Shown: positions 31,676-40,247 of the stretch, piece by piece
Layout: each line of letters opens with the position of its first letter
Position numbering within the stretch: the stretch's first letter is position 1
DNA from: an uncultured Angelakisella sp.
Lineage (GTDB): Bacteria > Bacillota > Clostridia > Oscillospirales > Ruminococcaceae
Length of the DNA stretch: 56,087 nt
Direction of reading: 5' to 3'
NCBI GenBank assembly: GCA_910585535.1
Contig: CAJUFK010000007.1
Location: 1-56,087, forward strand
Notes under the pieces: model-generated
Databases searched by the model: none
What the model was told of the DNA's origin: nothing
The model's input: the letters and a program-made list of their open reading frames with translations, nothing else
Program-made: the position numbers and the translations under genes

Positions 31676-32959
31676 ATGGCAAAGGACACCGCCGCCGCTT
31701 ATCGCAACCAGGTGATCTATTCTGTTTTCGTTCGCAATCACACCCCGGAGGGCACCTTTGAGGGGGTCCGCCGGGATCTGCCCCGGATCCAGGCCCTGGG
31801 GGCGGACATCATTTGGCTGCTGCCCATCCACCCCATTGGGGAAACTGCCCGAAAGGGAACCCTGGGGAGCCCCTACGCCATCTCCGACTACCGGGCCGTC
31901 AACCCGGAATACGGGACTTTGGAGGACTTCCGCCGCCTGGTGGAGGAGATCCACGCCCTGGGGATGAAGTGCATCATCGACGTGGTGTACCACCACACCT
32001 CCCCCGATTCTCTTCTGGCCCGGGAGCATCCCCATTGGTTCTACCGCCGGGAGGACGGCTCCTTCGGCAACAAGGTGGGGGACTGGTCGGACATCATCGA
32101 CCTGGACTACCGGGACCGGGCGTTGTGGGAATACCAAATCGAGACCCTTTGTTACTGGGCCGGGATGGTAGACGGCTTCCGGTGCGATGTGGCCCCCCTG
32201 GTCCCCCTGGAGTTCTGGCGGGAGGCCCGGGCCCGGGTGGAAAAGATCCGCCCCGGCTGCCTGTGGCTGGCCGAAACGGTGGACCCCGGTTTTATCCGAA
32301 GCATCCGGGAAGCAGGGTTCGGCTGTCTCTCCGACTGCCAGGTCTTTGAGGCCTTCGACCTCTCCTACGAGTACGACGTCTACCCCCTCTTCCGGGACTA
32401 CCTGGCCGGGAAGATCCCCCTGGCCCGATATGCCGAGGCCCTGGATCAGCAGGAGGTCCTCTACCCCCAAAACTACGTCAAGCTGCGCTTCCTGGAAAAC
32501 CACGACAAACCCCGGGCGGCTTTTCTCCTTCCCAATGGGGCCGCTCTGCGGAACTGGACTGCCTTCCTCTTCTTTCAGAAGGGGACCACCCTCCTTTACG
32601 CCGGGCAGGAGGCGGGCTGTACCCATCTGCCCAGCCTTTTTGACCGGGACCCTGTAGACTGGTCCGGTCCGGATCTCTCTCCCCTGTTCCGGAGGCTCTG
32701 TGCCCTGAAAAAGCACCCCCTCCTGGCGGAGGGCAGTTACCGGGTCAAGGCCCTGCCGGGGGAGGTTCTCTGTGCCGCCTGCCGGGGGAAGAACCGCCAG
32801 CTTCTGGGAGTATTCTCCCTCCGGGGGGAACCGGTTTGTGTGCCGGTGTACATCCGGGACGGGGAATATGAAAACCTCCTTGGCGGCACGGTGCAGGTGG
32901 AGGACTGCCTGGTCCGCTGCGGCGGGGAGCCCCTTATCTTTGAAGTGGGGCTTGATTGA
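31676..32959 (+). CDS. Glycoside hydrolase family 13 alpha-amylase-type enzyme
   Basis: The 427-residue enzyme has the (beta/alpha)8 barrel. The catalytic triad is readable as D171 (DGFRCDVAP), E200 (LWLAETVD) and D277 (LENHDKP). The conserved DVVYHHTS is at about residues 102-109. No signal peptide is seen, so it acts in the cytoplasm on imported malto-oligosaccharides or similar alpha-glucans. A short beta domain follows the barrel (about 350-427). The start ATG at 31676 follows GGGAGG. The exact linkage specificity is not readable. Confidence 0.9.
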   Translation: MAKDTAAAYRNQVIYSVFVRNHTPEGTFEGVRRDLPRIQALGADIIWLLPIHPIGETARKGTLGSPYAISDYRAVNPEYGTLEDFRRLVEEIHALGMKCIIDVVYHHTSPDSLLAREHPHWFYRREDGSFGNKVGDWSDIIDLDYRDRALWEYQIETLCYWAGMVDGFRCDVAPLVPLEFWREARARVEKIRPGCLWLAETVDPGFIRSIREAGFGCLSDCQVFEAFDLSYEYDVYPLFRDYLAGKIPLARYAEALDQQEVLYPQNYVKLRFLENHDKPRAAFLLPNGAALRNWTAFLFFQKGTTLLYAGQEAGCTHLPSLFDRDPVDWSGPDLSPLFRRLCALKKHPLLAEGSYRVKALPGEVLCAACRGKNRQLLGVFSLRGEPVCVPVYIRDGEYENLLGGTVQVEDCLVRCGGEPLIFEVGLD

Positions 32960-33094
32960 CCTTTGGACCGGCCTATGCAAGGGGGCGCCGCAGGAGAACC
33001 GGCAGCGAGCTGCCTGCCCGGAAAAGCGAACGGCTCCGCTCCTGTATCGGGGGTCCGCCTTTCCGCTTTGGAAAGCGGCTTTGCCCGGCTTTTT

Positions 33095-33122
33095 CCGCCT
33101 CTGAAAACCGAGGCGGGTTTTT
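33095..33122 (+). terminator. Terminator after the amylase gene
   Basis: A perfect 7-bp stem CCGCCTC/GAGGCGG (33095-33101 and 33110-33116) is followed by GTTTTTCC. The rest of the 290-base gap to the ABC permease holds minor GC-rich hairpins and the promoter elements listed next. Confidence 0.85.
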
Positions 33123-33140
33123 CCTGTTTTTCCCGGCGAA

Positions 33141-33159
33141 GTATGATAAAACTTCATAC
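33141..33159. promoter_or_regulatory. Palindromic operator candidate upstream of the ABC importer operon
   Basis: A perfect inverted repeat GTATGA/TCATAC (33141-33146 and 33154-33159) with a 7-base spacer lies just upstream of the TATAAT at 33183-33188. It is a plausible repressor or activator site; no regulator gene is adjacent. Confidence 0.45.
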
Positions 33160-33182
33160 TTTTTTTCCGCCCGCAGTTTGTC

Positions 33183-33188
33183 TATAAT
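33183..33188 (+). promoter_or_regulatory. -10 element of the ABC importer operon
   Basis: TATAAT lies about 60 bases ahead of the permease start. The -35 region (TTTTTT at 33160-33165) is poor, so activation or an alternative upstream -10 (TATGAT at 33142-33147) is possible. Confidence 0.5.
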
Positions 33189-33250
33189 GATACCAGAAAT
33201 ACCGGCGCGTCCCTATCTTTCAGCCTGCTATTTTTTAAGGAGGGCGGAGT

Positions 33251-34030
33251 ATGAAGCAAAAGAAATCGACCGTATGGAGCAGAATACCCAACGGGGTATG
33301 GCTGCTCATCTCCCTGGCCGTGGCCGTTGCGCTGTGGTTGTGTGCCGCCAACGCCTGGCCTTCCGTCTTCGCCACCCCGGCCAAGGTCTGGGCGGCGTTC
33401 CTCAGCAAAGCCGCCAACGGCACCCTGTGGGGCCACGCGGCGGCCAGCCTCTCCCGGGTGCTCACCGGCTTCGCCATCGCCTTTGTGGTGGCCATCCCCG
33501 TGGCCTTCCTCATGGCCTGGTACGAGCCCTTCCGCCACGTGGTGGAGCCCTGGATTCAGTTCATCCGGAACATCCCGCCCCTGGCCTACGTCTTTCTCAT
33601 CATCGCCGCCCTGGGCATCGGCCAGACCAGTAAGGTCACCGTTATCTTCATCGCCGCTTTCCTGGTGATGGTGGTCACCATCTACCAGGGGGTCAAGGGT
33701 GTGGACGTCACCCTCATCAAGGCCGCCCGGGTGCTGGGCGCCAACCAGATGGACATCTTCTTCAAGGTGACCATCCCCGCCACCACCCCCTTCATCCTGG
33801 TGGCCGCCCGGCTGGGCCTCTCCACCTCCATGACCACCCTGATGGCCTCGGAGATTGTGGGCGGCGACAAGGGCATCGGCATGATGATCCAGCAGGCCAA
33901 CGGCTACTACCAGATGGACGTGATGCTTATGGGCATCCTCCTTTTGGGGATCATCGGCATCTGCTTTGAGAAAATCGTCAAGTATATGGAGAGGAGGTTC
34001 ACCGGATGGCAGGAAACGATACAGCAGTAA
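33251..34030 (+). CDS. ABC importer permease of the SsuC/TauC/ThiX type
   Basis: The 259-residue permease has about six membrane helices. The cytoplasmic coupling loop is in the region AARVLGANQMDIFFKVTIPA (about residues 158-177). It belongs to the binding-protein-dependent nitrate/sulfonate/taurine/pyrimidine-precursor family. The ATPase gene overlaps it by 25 bases and the binding protein follows. AAGGAGG precedes the ATG. Confidence 0.9.
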   Translation: MKQKKSTVWSRIPNGVWLLISLAVAVALWLCAANAWPSVFATPAKVWAAFLSKAANGTLWGHAAASLSRVLTGFAIAFVVAIPVAFLMAWYEPFRHVVEPWIQFIRNIPPLAYVFLIIAALGIGQTSKVTVIFIAAFLVMVVTIYQGVKGVDVTLIKAARVLGANQMDIFFKVTIPATTPFILVAARLGLSTSMTTLMASEIVGGDKGIGMMIQQANGYYQMDVMLMGILLLGIIGICFEKIVKYMERRFTGWQETIQQ

Positions 34031-34797
34031 AGGTTCATATCGACCATGTGGTGAAGAAGTTCAATGGCCGGGGCGGCGAAATGGTCGCCCTCAACGGCGT
34101 GGACATGGATATTCACGAGAACGAGTTCATCTGCGTGGTAGGCCCCTCCGGCTGCGGAAAGTCCACCCTGCTGAATATCATCGGCGGCCTGGACACCCCC
34201 ACCGAGGGCAAGGTCCTGGTGGACGGCAAGGAGGTGGACGGGCCCGGTCCCGACCGGGGCATCGTCTTCCAGCAGTACGCCCTCTTCCCCTGGCTGACGG
34301 TGGAAAAGAACGTCCAGTTCGGTCTCAAGCTCCAGGGCAAGAGCCCCGAGGAGTGCCAGGAAATCGCCCAAAAGTACATCAAAATGGTGGAGCTGGAGCA
34401 GTTCGCCAAAAGCTACCCCAAGGAGCTTTCCGGCGGCATGAAGCAGCGGGTGGCCATTGCCCGGGCCTACGCCGTCAACCCCAAGGTGCTGCTGATGGAT
34501 GAGCCCTTTGGCGCCCTGGACGCCCAGACCCGCACCCAGCTCCAGCAGGAGCTGCTGGAAACCTGGGAGAAGGAGCAAAAGACCTGCTTCTTTATCACCC
34601 ACGACGTGGAGGAGGCCATCATTCTGGCCCAGCGGGTGGTTATCATGTGCGCCCGCCCTGGCCGGGTAAAGGACATTGTAGATATTGACATCCCCTACCC
34701 CCGCAACCAGGAAACCAAGATGACTCCCCGCTTCCTGGAACTGAAAAACTACATCTGGAACCAGGTGTACCAGGAGTATCTTTCCGTCCGTAAGTGA
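34006..34797 (+). CDS. ABC importer ATPase of the SsuB/TauB type
   Basis: The 263-residue ATPase has Walker A GPSGCGKST, signature LSGGMKQR, Walker B VLLMDEPFGALD and ITHDVEEAI. It starts within the permease gene, behind GAGGAGG, and energises the importer. Codon use across this three-gene unit is strongly biased to C-ending codons, suggesting high expression. Confidence 0.93.
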   Translation: MAGNDTAVKVHIDHVVKKFNGRGGEMVALNGVDMDIHENEFICVVGPSGCGKSTLLNIIGGLDTPTEGKVLVDGKEVDGPGPDRGIVFQQYALFPWLTVEKNVQFGLKLQGKSPEECQEIAQKYIKMVELEQFAKSYPKELSGGMKQRVAIARAYAVNPKVLLMDEPFGALDAQTRTQLQQELLETWEKEQKTCFFITHDVEEAIILAQRVVIMCARPGRVKDIVDIDIPYPRNQETKMTPRFLELKNYIWNQVYQEYLSVRK

Positions 34798-34856
34798 TAC
34801 CCCGGCTCTGCCCGGTATCAAAATAAAAAAGTGTCTTGTAAGGAGGATTCCAGACA

Positions 34857-35957
34857 ATGAACAAGTCCAGACTCTTCGCCCTGCTCATGGCCGCCGTTAT
34901 GGTTCTGGCCCTGGCCGCCTGCGGCGGGAACAACAATCCCCCCGCTTCCCCTTCGGAACCCGCTTCCCCAGCTCCCACCGAGCCCTCCTCCCCTTCGGAG
35001 CCCGCTCCCGCCGAGCCCTCCGCTCCCACCTATGAGCCCGCCACTGTCCGGGTCGCCTATATGCCCAACCTGGGTTCCGCCGGTTCCCTTTTTGTAGGCA
35101 TCGACCAGGGGTACTTTGAGGAATTGGGCCTGACCGTCGAGGTCTACCAGTTCCAGGGCGGCCCTGCCGAGATTGCGGCCCAGGCTTCCGGGGACATCGA
35201 CATCTCCCAGATCGGCCACGGCGCCCACGCCCTCTGCATCGAGGGCCAGGCGGTCATCTTCCAGATGGACCACACCACCTCCCTCTCTGACGTGGTTGTC
35301 GGCAACAAGTCCCACGGCATCAACACCGCCGCCGACCTCAAGGGCAAGACCGTCGCCGTCCAGGCCGGTACCTCCTCTGAGATCATCCTCCAGCAGGCTC
35401 TGGCTAAGGCCGGTCTGACGGTGGACGACATCAAGACCGTTGAGATGACCGTAGACGGCATGACCACCGCCATGATTACCGGTCAGGTGGACGCCGCCGC
35501 TGCTTGGTCCCCCAACACCATCACCCTCCAGGATGCCCTGGGCGACAACTACGTCAACCTGGGCGGCAACGCCGACTTCCTGGACAGCGCCATCTTCCCC
35601 TCCAGCTATATCACCAGCAAGGAGTACGCCGAGAAGAACCGCGATGTTCTGGTCCGCTTCGCCCAGGCCCTGAACAAGGCCCATGACTACCGCCTGGCAA
35701 ACCAGGAGTACATGGCGAAGCTCCTGTCCAAGGAACTGGACGCTCCCGAGGACACCATGATCCGCGCCCTGGGCGAGGCCGATTGGGAGACCATCACCAA
35801 GGACTGCGGCAACATGGACGCCATCAAGACTGTCTATGAGACCCAGCAGAAAATCTTCATCAACAACGGCCGGATCCCCGAGGCCGTCCCTGTTGAGAAC
35901 TATGTTCTCTTCGACGTGATGAAGGACGCCTATGACGCTTACTCCAGCGCCAAGTAA
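34857..35957 (+). CDS. ABC importer substrate-binding lipoprotein, NMT1/SsuA-like
   Basis: In this 366-residue lipoprotein the signal ends with lipobox LALAACG (Cys21). A proline-serine-alanine-glutamate-rich linker (about 25-60) probably spans the wall. The NMT1/SsuA-type domain (about 62-366) includes VAYMPNLGSAGSLFVG, GLTVEVYQF, DISQIGHGAHALC and WSPNTITL. The family binds sulfonates, nitrate or thiamine precursors; the ligand here is unknown. The gene ends at a strong terminator. Confidence 0.9.
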   Translation: MNKSRLFALLMAAVMVLALAACGGNNNPPASPSEPASPAPTEPSSPSEPAPAEPSAPTYEPATVRVAYMPNLGSAGSLFVGIDQGYFEELGLTVEVYQFQGGPAEIAAQASGDIDISQIGHGAHALCIEGQAVIFQMDHTTSLSDVVVGNKSHGINTAADLKGKTVAVQAGTSSEIILQQALAKAGLTVDDIKTVEMTVDGMTTAMITGQVDAAAAWSPNTITLQDALGDNYVNLGGNADFLDSAIFPSSYITSKEYAEKNRDVLVRFAQALNKAHDYRLANQEYMAKLLSKELDAPEDTMIRALGEADWETITKDCGNMDAIKTVYETQQKIFINNGRIPEAVPVENYVLFDVMKDAYDAYSSAK

Positions 35958-35991
35958 ATCTTCCCCAGTTCAAATACTCTGACGAGCGCAG

Positions 35992-36030
35992 GCGCCCGGA
36001 AGTCAGACCTGTGACTTTCGGGCGCTTTTG
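35992..36030 (+). terminator. Terminator after the ABC importer operon
   Basis: A 14-bp stem (GCGCCCG.AAGTCA with TGACTT.CGGGCGC, one G-U pair) is followed by TTTTGTTGG. No clear promoter is visible between it and the histidine kinase start 30 bases later. The kinase operon may therefore depend on read-through or on a promoter farther upstream. Confidence 0.85.
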
Positions 36031-36061
36031 TTGGATTTCCGGAAAAGGGCGGTGAGACCCG

Positions 36062-37570
36062 ATGCTCCTCCTTGTGCTGTTCCTCTGCGCCGCCACCTCG
36101 GCCTTTGTGGCTTTGCGGCGGCGGGACACCCTTTCGGTGTTCCTTTTCGGCACCGGCGTTTCCACCACGGTGATGCTCTTCGGGGTTATCGTCTACATCG
36201 CCCAGATGGGGGGGATGGCCGCCACCGAGCAGACCTTCCTTTTTCTTCTGCCCCAGATCCAGCGGTGGCTTCAGTTCCGCCCCATCTCCATGTCCCAGCT
36301 GGGCTACCTGGTGGCGGTGGGACGCACCCTCTTTCCCTGGTTTTTGCTCCAGGTGGGGCTGGAGACCAGTATGATCCCCTGGGTGCGCCGGCGGCTCAAA
36401 ACCATCCGGCGGCTCTCCGCCATCACTCCCGCCCTCTTTTTGGTCTACTACTTCCCTACAGTCTTTTATGCCCTGGTCCGGGGGCGGTTCTGGCTCCTCA
36501 CCACCATGCTTCCCCTCTCCATGGCCTGGATCCTGGCCTATCTGGCGGTGGGACTTCTGCTCATGCTCCAGGAATACCACGCCACCACCATGCCATTCTT
36601 TAAGCAGGTCAACGGCTGCATCCTTCTTTCGGCTGCCGGCATCACCGCCTTGTATCTCCTCTACGCCGCCAAGGATCCGGCCCAGATCTACAATATGTTC
36701 ATGGGGGAGTATATCCGCCTGGGTTTTGCCAGCTACATCAGCCCCTCCATGACGGCGGTGGGATGGCTCATCCTAGGGGCTTGCACCCTTCTGTTTGTGG
36801 GCCTTGGCAGCTATGGCATGGTTCGTTACGCCCAGATGGACTACGCCGAGGACCGGGAGGAGGTCTCCCTTCAGCGGAAGTTTGATGCCGCCGGAACAGG
36901 GGTCTCGGTCTTTGTCCACGGCATCAAAAACCAACTTCTCTCCAGCCGGGTGCTGCATAAAAAGCTGTCCCGGGTCCTGGAAGCGGAGGAACCGGACCTC
37001 CAGCAGCTCCGGGCCTGCGCCCAGGCCCTCCGGGACCTGAACGAGGGGATGCTCTCCCGGATGGACGAACTGTACCGGACGGTGAAGAACAGCGCCCTTT
37101 CTCTGGCCCCGGTCCGTCTTTCGGAGGTGGCCGCCGGGGCGGTGGAGCGCTTCCACGGCAAGTACCCGGAGGTTCCTGTCCTCCAGGAGCTGGGTTCCGA
37201 CCGCCTCCTTCTGGCCGACTCGGGCCCCCTTAGCGAAGCGGTATACAACCTTCTCACCAACGGCTGTGAGGCCGCTCTCCAGGTGGGCCGGGAGCCCCGG
37301 GTGGAGCTTCTGGTCCGGGAGGAGCGTCTGTGGACTGTCCTGGAGATCCGGGACAACGGCGGCGGCATCCCGGCGGAGGTCCAGGGGAAGATCTACGATC
37401 CTTTTTTCACCAGCAAGAACACCAACTACAACTGGGGCATGGGCCTTTACTATGTCCGCCGCATTGTAAAGAGCCATTTCGGCCGCCTCCGTCTGGAGAG
37501 CCGGCCGGGGGAAGGCGCCAGCTTTCTTATCATGCTGCCCCTTTACGACGCCGGACGACGGGGGGGATGA
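36062..37570 (+). CDS. Membrane sensor histidine kinase with seven predicted helices
   Basis: The N-terminal 260 residues of this 502-residue kinase contain about seven hydrophobic helices (first at 1-18, last at about 233-255), with no large extracellular domain. The sensor is likely within the membrane. The kinase part has the H-box VFVHGIKNQLL (phosphorylated His near residue 287), N-box NLLTNGCEAAL, G1 IRDNGGGIP, F DPFFTSK and G2 WGMGLYYV. It is followed 4 bases later by its response regulator, which leads without interruption into the amino-sugar genes. Its signal is unknown. Confidence 0.88.
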   Translation: MLLLVLFLCAATSAFVALRRRDTLSVFLFGTGVSTTVMLFGVIVYIAQMGGMAATEQTFLFLLPQIQRWLQFRPISMSQLGYLVAVGRTLFPWFLLQVGLETSMIPWVRRRLKTIRRLSAITPALFLVYYFPTVFYALVRGRFWLLTTMLPLSMAWILAYLAVGLLLMLQEYHATTMPFFKQVNGCILLSAAGITALYLLYAAKDPAQIYNMFMGEYIRLGFASYISPSMTAVGWLILGACTLLFVGLGSYGMVRYAQMDYAEDREEVSLQRKFDAAGTGVSVFVHGIKNQLLSSRVLHKKLSRVLEAEEPDLQQLRACAQALRDLNEGMLSRMDELYRTVKNSALSLAPVRLSEVAAGAVERFHGKYPEVPVLQELGSDRLLLADSGPLSEAVYNLLTNGCEAALQVGREPRVELLVREERLWTVLEIRDNGGGIPAEVQGKIYDPFFTSKNTNYNWGMGLYYVRRIVKSHFGRLRLESRPGEGASFLIMLPLYDAGRRGG

Positions 37571-37574
37571 AAAA

Positions 37575-38252
37575 ATGTCAGAGAAGATACAGGTGATGAT
37601 CGCCGAGGACATCCCCTTGCTCCGGGAAGATTTCTGCGACATTGTAAGCCGCTCCGGGGACATGGAGGTGGCAGGAAGCGCCCTTACCGGCCAGGAGATC
37701 ACCCGGCTGGCCCTGGGCCGCGACTGCGATGTCATCCTTATGGACATCGAGATGGAGACGATGAACGCAGGCATCACCGCCGCCGAGGCTATCCACCAGA
37801 AAAAGCCGGAAATCAAGATCCTTTTTCTCACCGCCCACGAGACGGAAGAAATCATCATCAGCGCCATGGCCAGCGGGGCGGTGGACTACATCGTCAAGGG
37901 CTGTGAGGACGAGGTCCTTTTAGACCACATCCGCAAAGCCTACCGGGGGGAGACCGCCCTGGACCAGCACATCCAGCAGGTGGTAATGCGGGAGTACAGC
38001 CGCCTGCGCCAAAGCGAGCGGTCCCTCATCTTCTTTATCAGCAACGTGGCCCGCCTCACCCCCGCCGAACGGGAACTGGTGCGGCTGCTCCTTAAGGGAC
38101 TGAAAGTTCAGGAGATCGCCAAGGAACGGTGTGTGGAGGTGGTCACCGTCAAAACCCAAATTAAGGGCCTTTTGGGCAAGTTCGGCTGTACCCGCACCAG
38201 GGAGATCGTCGCCATGCTTCGCCAAATGGGTCTGGAGCATCTTTTCCAATAA
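37575..38252 (+). CDS. LuxR/NarL-type response regulator
   Basis: The 225-residue regulator has a receiver domain (about 5-125), with the phospho-acceptor Asp near residue 56 (VILMDIEM), LFLTAHE and VDYIVKG. The C-terminal helix-turn-helix (about 155-215) has LTPAERELVRLLLKGLKVQEIA. It is the partner of the kinase upstream. The nagB-like gene begins 14 bases later, so the regulator may control its own operon. Confidence 0.9.
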   Translation: MSEKIQVMIAEDIPLLREDFCDIVSRSGDMEVAGSALTGQEITRLALGRDCDVILMDIEMETMNAGITAAEAIHQKKPEIKILFLTAHETEEIIISAMASGAVDYIVKGCEDEVLLDHIRKAYRGETALDQHIQQVVMREYSRLRQSERSLIFFISNVARLTPAERELVRLLLKGLKVQEIAKERCVEVVTVKTQIKGLLGKFGCTRTREIVAMLRQMGLEHLFQ

Positions 38253-38266
38253 CAGGAGGTATCGTT

Positions 38267-39085
38267 ATGCACGCTTATTACGACTTGTCCCCCCAGGACC
38301 TGGGCCGGGATGCCAAACTGCCCATTCTGAAAACCGGGGATTCGGGAGAGACCTTTTACCAGCTGGCCCTGGAGATGACCGCCATCATCCGGGACCACAA
38401 CAGCCGGGGGGAACGGACGGTGTTCATCGTCCCCGTGGGGCCGGTGGGACAGTACCCCATCTTTGTCCGCCTGGTCAACGAGGAGGGCCTGAGCCTTAAA
38501 AACTGCTGGTTCTTCAACATGGATGAGTACCTGGACGACGCCGGGAACTGGATCCCCAAGGAGGACCCCCTTTCCTTCCGGGGCTTTATGGACCGGGTGG
38601 TATACTCCCAGATCAAGCCGGAGCTTGTCATGCCGGAAAACCAGAGGATCTTCCCCGATCCCGCCGCCCCCGGGAAGGGGGACCGCCTCCTGGAGGAGCT
38701 GGGGGGAGCCGACGCCTGCTTTGGGGGCATCGGCATCACCGGGCACCTGGCCTTTAACGAGCCCCAGCCGGAATTGACCCCGGCCCAGTTTGCAGAGCTT
38801 CCCACCCGGGTCCTGGACATCGCCCCGGAGACCCGGGCCACCAACTGCGTGGGGGACCTGGGAGGCGCCTTGGAGGATATGCCGAAGAAGTGCGTCACCA
38901 TTGGCATGAAGCAGATCTTGGGTGCCAAAAAGCTGCGTCTTGCGGTATTCCGGGACTGGCACCGGGCCGTCTGCCGCCGGGCCGCCTACGGGGAAGTTAC
39001 CAGCGCTTTCCCGGTGACCCTGGCCCAGAAACACCCTGACGTTCTGCTTATCGTCAACGGGGTGGCCGCCCAGAAACCCCGGTAA
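38267..39085 (+). CDS. nagB: Glucosamine-6-phosphate deaminase (NagB family)
   Basis: The 272-residue enzyme converts glucosamine-6-phosphate to fructose-6-phosphate and ammonia. NagB motifs are present: WFFNMDEYLDD near residue 82 and GGIGITGHLAFNEP near 155. It lies directly ahead of nagA and behind the response regulator, with AGGAGG before the ATG. Some residues of the family lid region differ from E. coli NagB, so a related aldose-ketose isomerase activity is not excluded. Confidence 0.85.
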   Translation: MHAYYDLSPQDLGRDAKLPILKTGDSGETFYQLALEMTAIIRDHNSRGERTVFIVPVGPVGQYPIFVRLVNEEGLSLKNCWFFNMDEYLDDAGNWIPKEDPLSFRGFMDRVVYSQIKPELVMPENQRIFPDPAAPGKGDRLLEELGGADACFGGIGITGHLAFNEPQPELTPAQFAELPTRVLDIAPETRATNCVGDLGGALEDMPKKCVTIGMKQILGAKKLRLAVFRDWHRAVCRRAAYGEVTSAFPVTLAQKHPDVLLIVNGVAAQKPR

Positions 39086-39100
39086 AGGGAGGAGCGATCC

Positions 39101-40234
39101 ATGAATAGTTTTTATCTCACCAACATCCGGCTCCATGGGGAGCCCTCCTCCCTGACGGTGGAGGACGGGATTATCACCGCCGTAGGAGCCGAAAACCGGA
39201 AGGAACTCCCGGTCCGGGACGGGAACGGGGCCCTGGCCCTCCCCGGCTTTCTGGACCTGCACACCCACGGGGCCGCCGGGGTGGACGTCAATGCCGCCGA
39301 CCCGGAGGGCCTGCGGAAGATCAGCCGCTTCTTTGCCACCCAGGGGGTCACCGGCTGGCAATGCTCTATCCTCACCGACACCAGGGAGCAGACCCTGAAG
39401 GCCATCGCCGCCGCCCGGGAGGTCATAGAAGCAGGCAGCGGCGGGGCAGCCCTGCTGGGCATCCACCTGGAGGGGCCCTGCCTTTCGGTGGACTACAAAG
39501 GGGCGATGCCGGAGCATCTCCTGATGAAGGAAGCGGACATCGGCCTCTTTCGGGAGTACCAGGAGGCTGCCGGGGGACACATCACCTACCTCACCCTCTC
39601 CCCGGAGATCCCCGGGGCGGTGGAAATCGTTCCTGCCCTTCGGGAACTGGGGATCACGGTGGCCATGGGCCACAGCGCCGCCGGATATGACGTTTCCTGG
39701 GCGGCGGTTCGGGCAGGGGTTACCGCCGCCACCCACCTGGGCAACGCCGAACGGCTCTTCCATCAGCACGACCCCGCCATCTGGGGGGTAGCCCTGGAAA
39801 GCGACTGCTGGGTAGAGGCCATCTGTGACGGGCGGCATCTCCATCCGGGAACGGTGCGCCTTTACCTCAAGGCCAAGGGCTGGGACAAGGTGGCGGCGGT
39901 CACCGACTCCATCATGGCCGCCGGCCTCCCCGACGGAAATTACAAGCTGGGGGTCAACGACGTCATCGTAGAGGATGGGGACGCCAAACTCCCCAACGGC
40001 GTTCGGGCCGGCTCCACCCTAACCCTCATCCAGGCGCTTCGGAACCTGGTGCAATGGACCGGATCCGAGCCGGAGAAAGCGGCGGAGCTGATGAGCCTCA
40101 ATCCCGCCCGGCTTATGGGCTGGAGCAAGAAGGGCTCTTTGGCTCCAGGGATGGACGCCGACTTGCTGCTGGCGGACAGCTCCCTCACCGTCCTTGCCAC
40201 CTTCGCCGGGGGCCGGGAGGTCTACAGACGATAA
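39101..40234 (+). CDS. nagA: N-acetylglucosamine-6-phosphate deacetylase
   Basis: The 377-residue amidohydrolase removes the acetyl group to give glucosamine-6-phosphate for NagB. Metal and catalytic motifs are LDLHTHGAAGVDV, GIHLEGPCL with the metal glutamate, MGHSAAGYD, THLGNAE and the catalytic Asp in AVTDSIMAAG. It starts 15 bases after nagB. Confidence 0.93.
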   Translation: MNSFYLTNIRLHGEPSSLTVEDGIITAVGAENRKELPVRDGNGALALPGFLDLHTHGAAGVDVNAADPEGLRKISRFFATQGVTGWQCSILTDTREQTLKAIAAAREVIEAGSGGAALLGIHLEGPCLSVDYKGAMPEHLLMKEADIGLFREYQEAAGGHITYLTLSPEIPGAVEIVPALRELGITVAMGHSAAGYDVSWAAVRAGVTAATHLGNAERLFHQHDPAIWGVALESDCWVEAICDGRHLHPGTVRLYLKAKGWDKVAAVTDSIMAAGLPDGNYKLGVNDVIVEDGDAKLPNGVRAGSTLTLIQALRNLVQWTGSEPEKAAELMSLNPARLMGWSKKGSLAPGMDADLLLADSSLTVLATFAGGREVYRR

Positions 40235-40247
40235 GGAGGAATACGAC

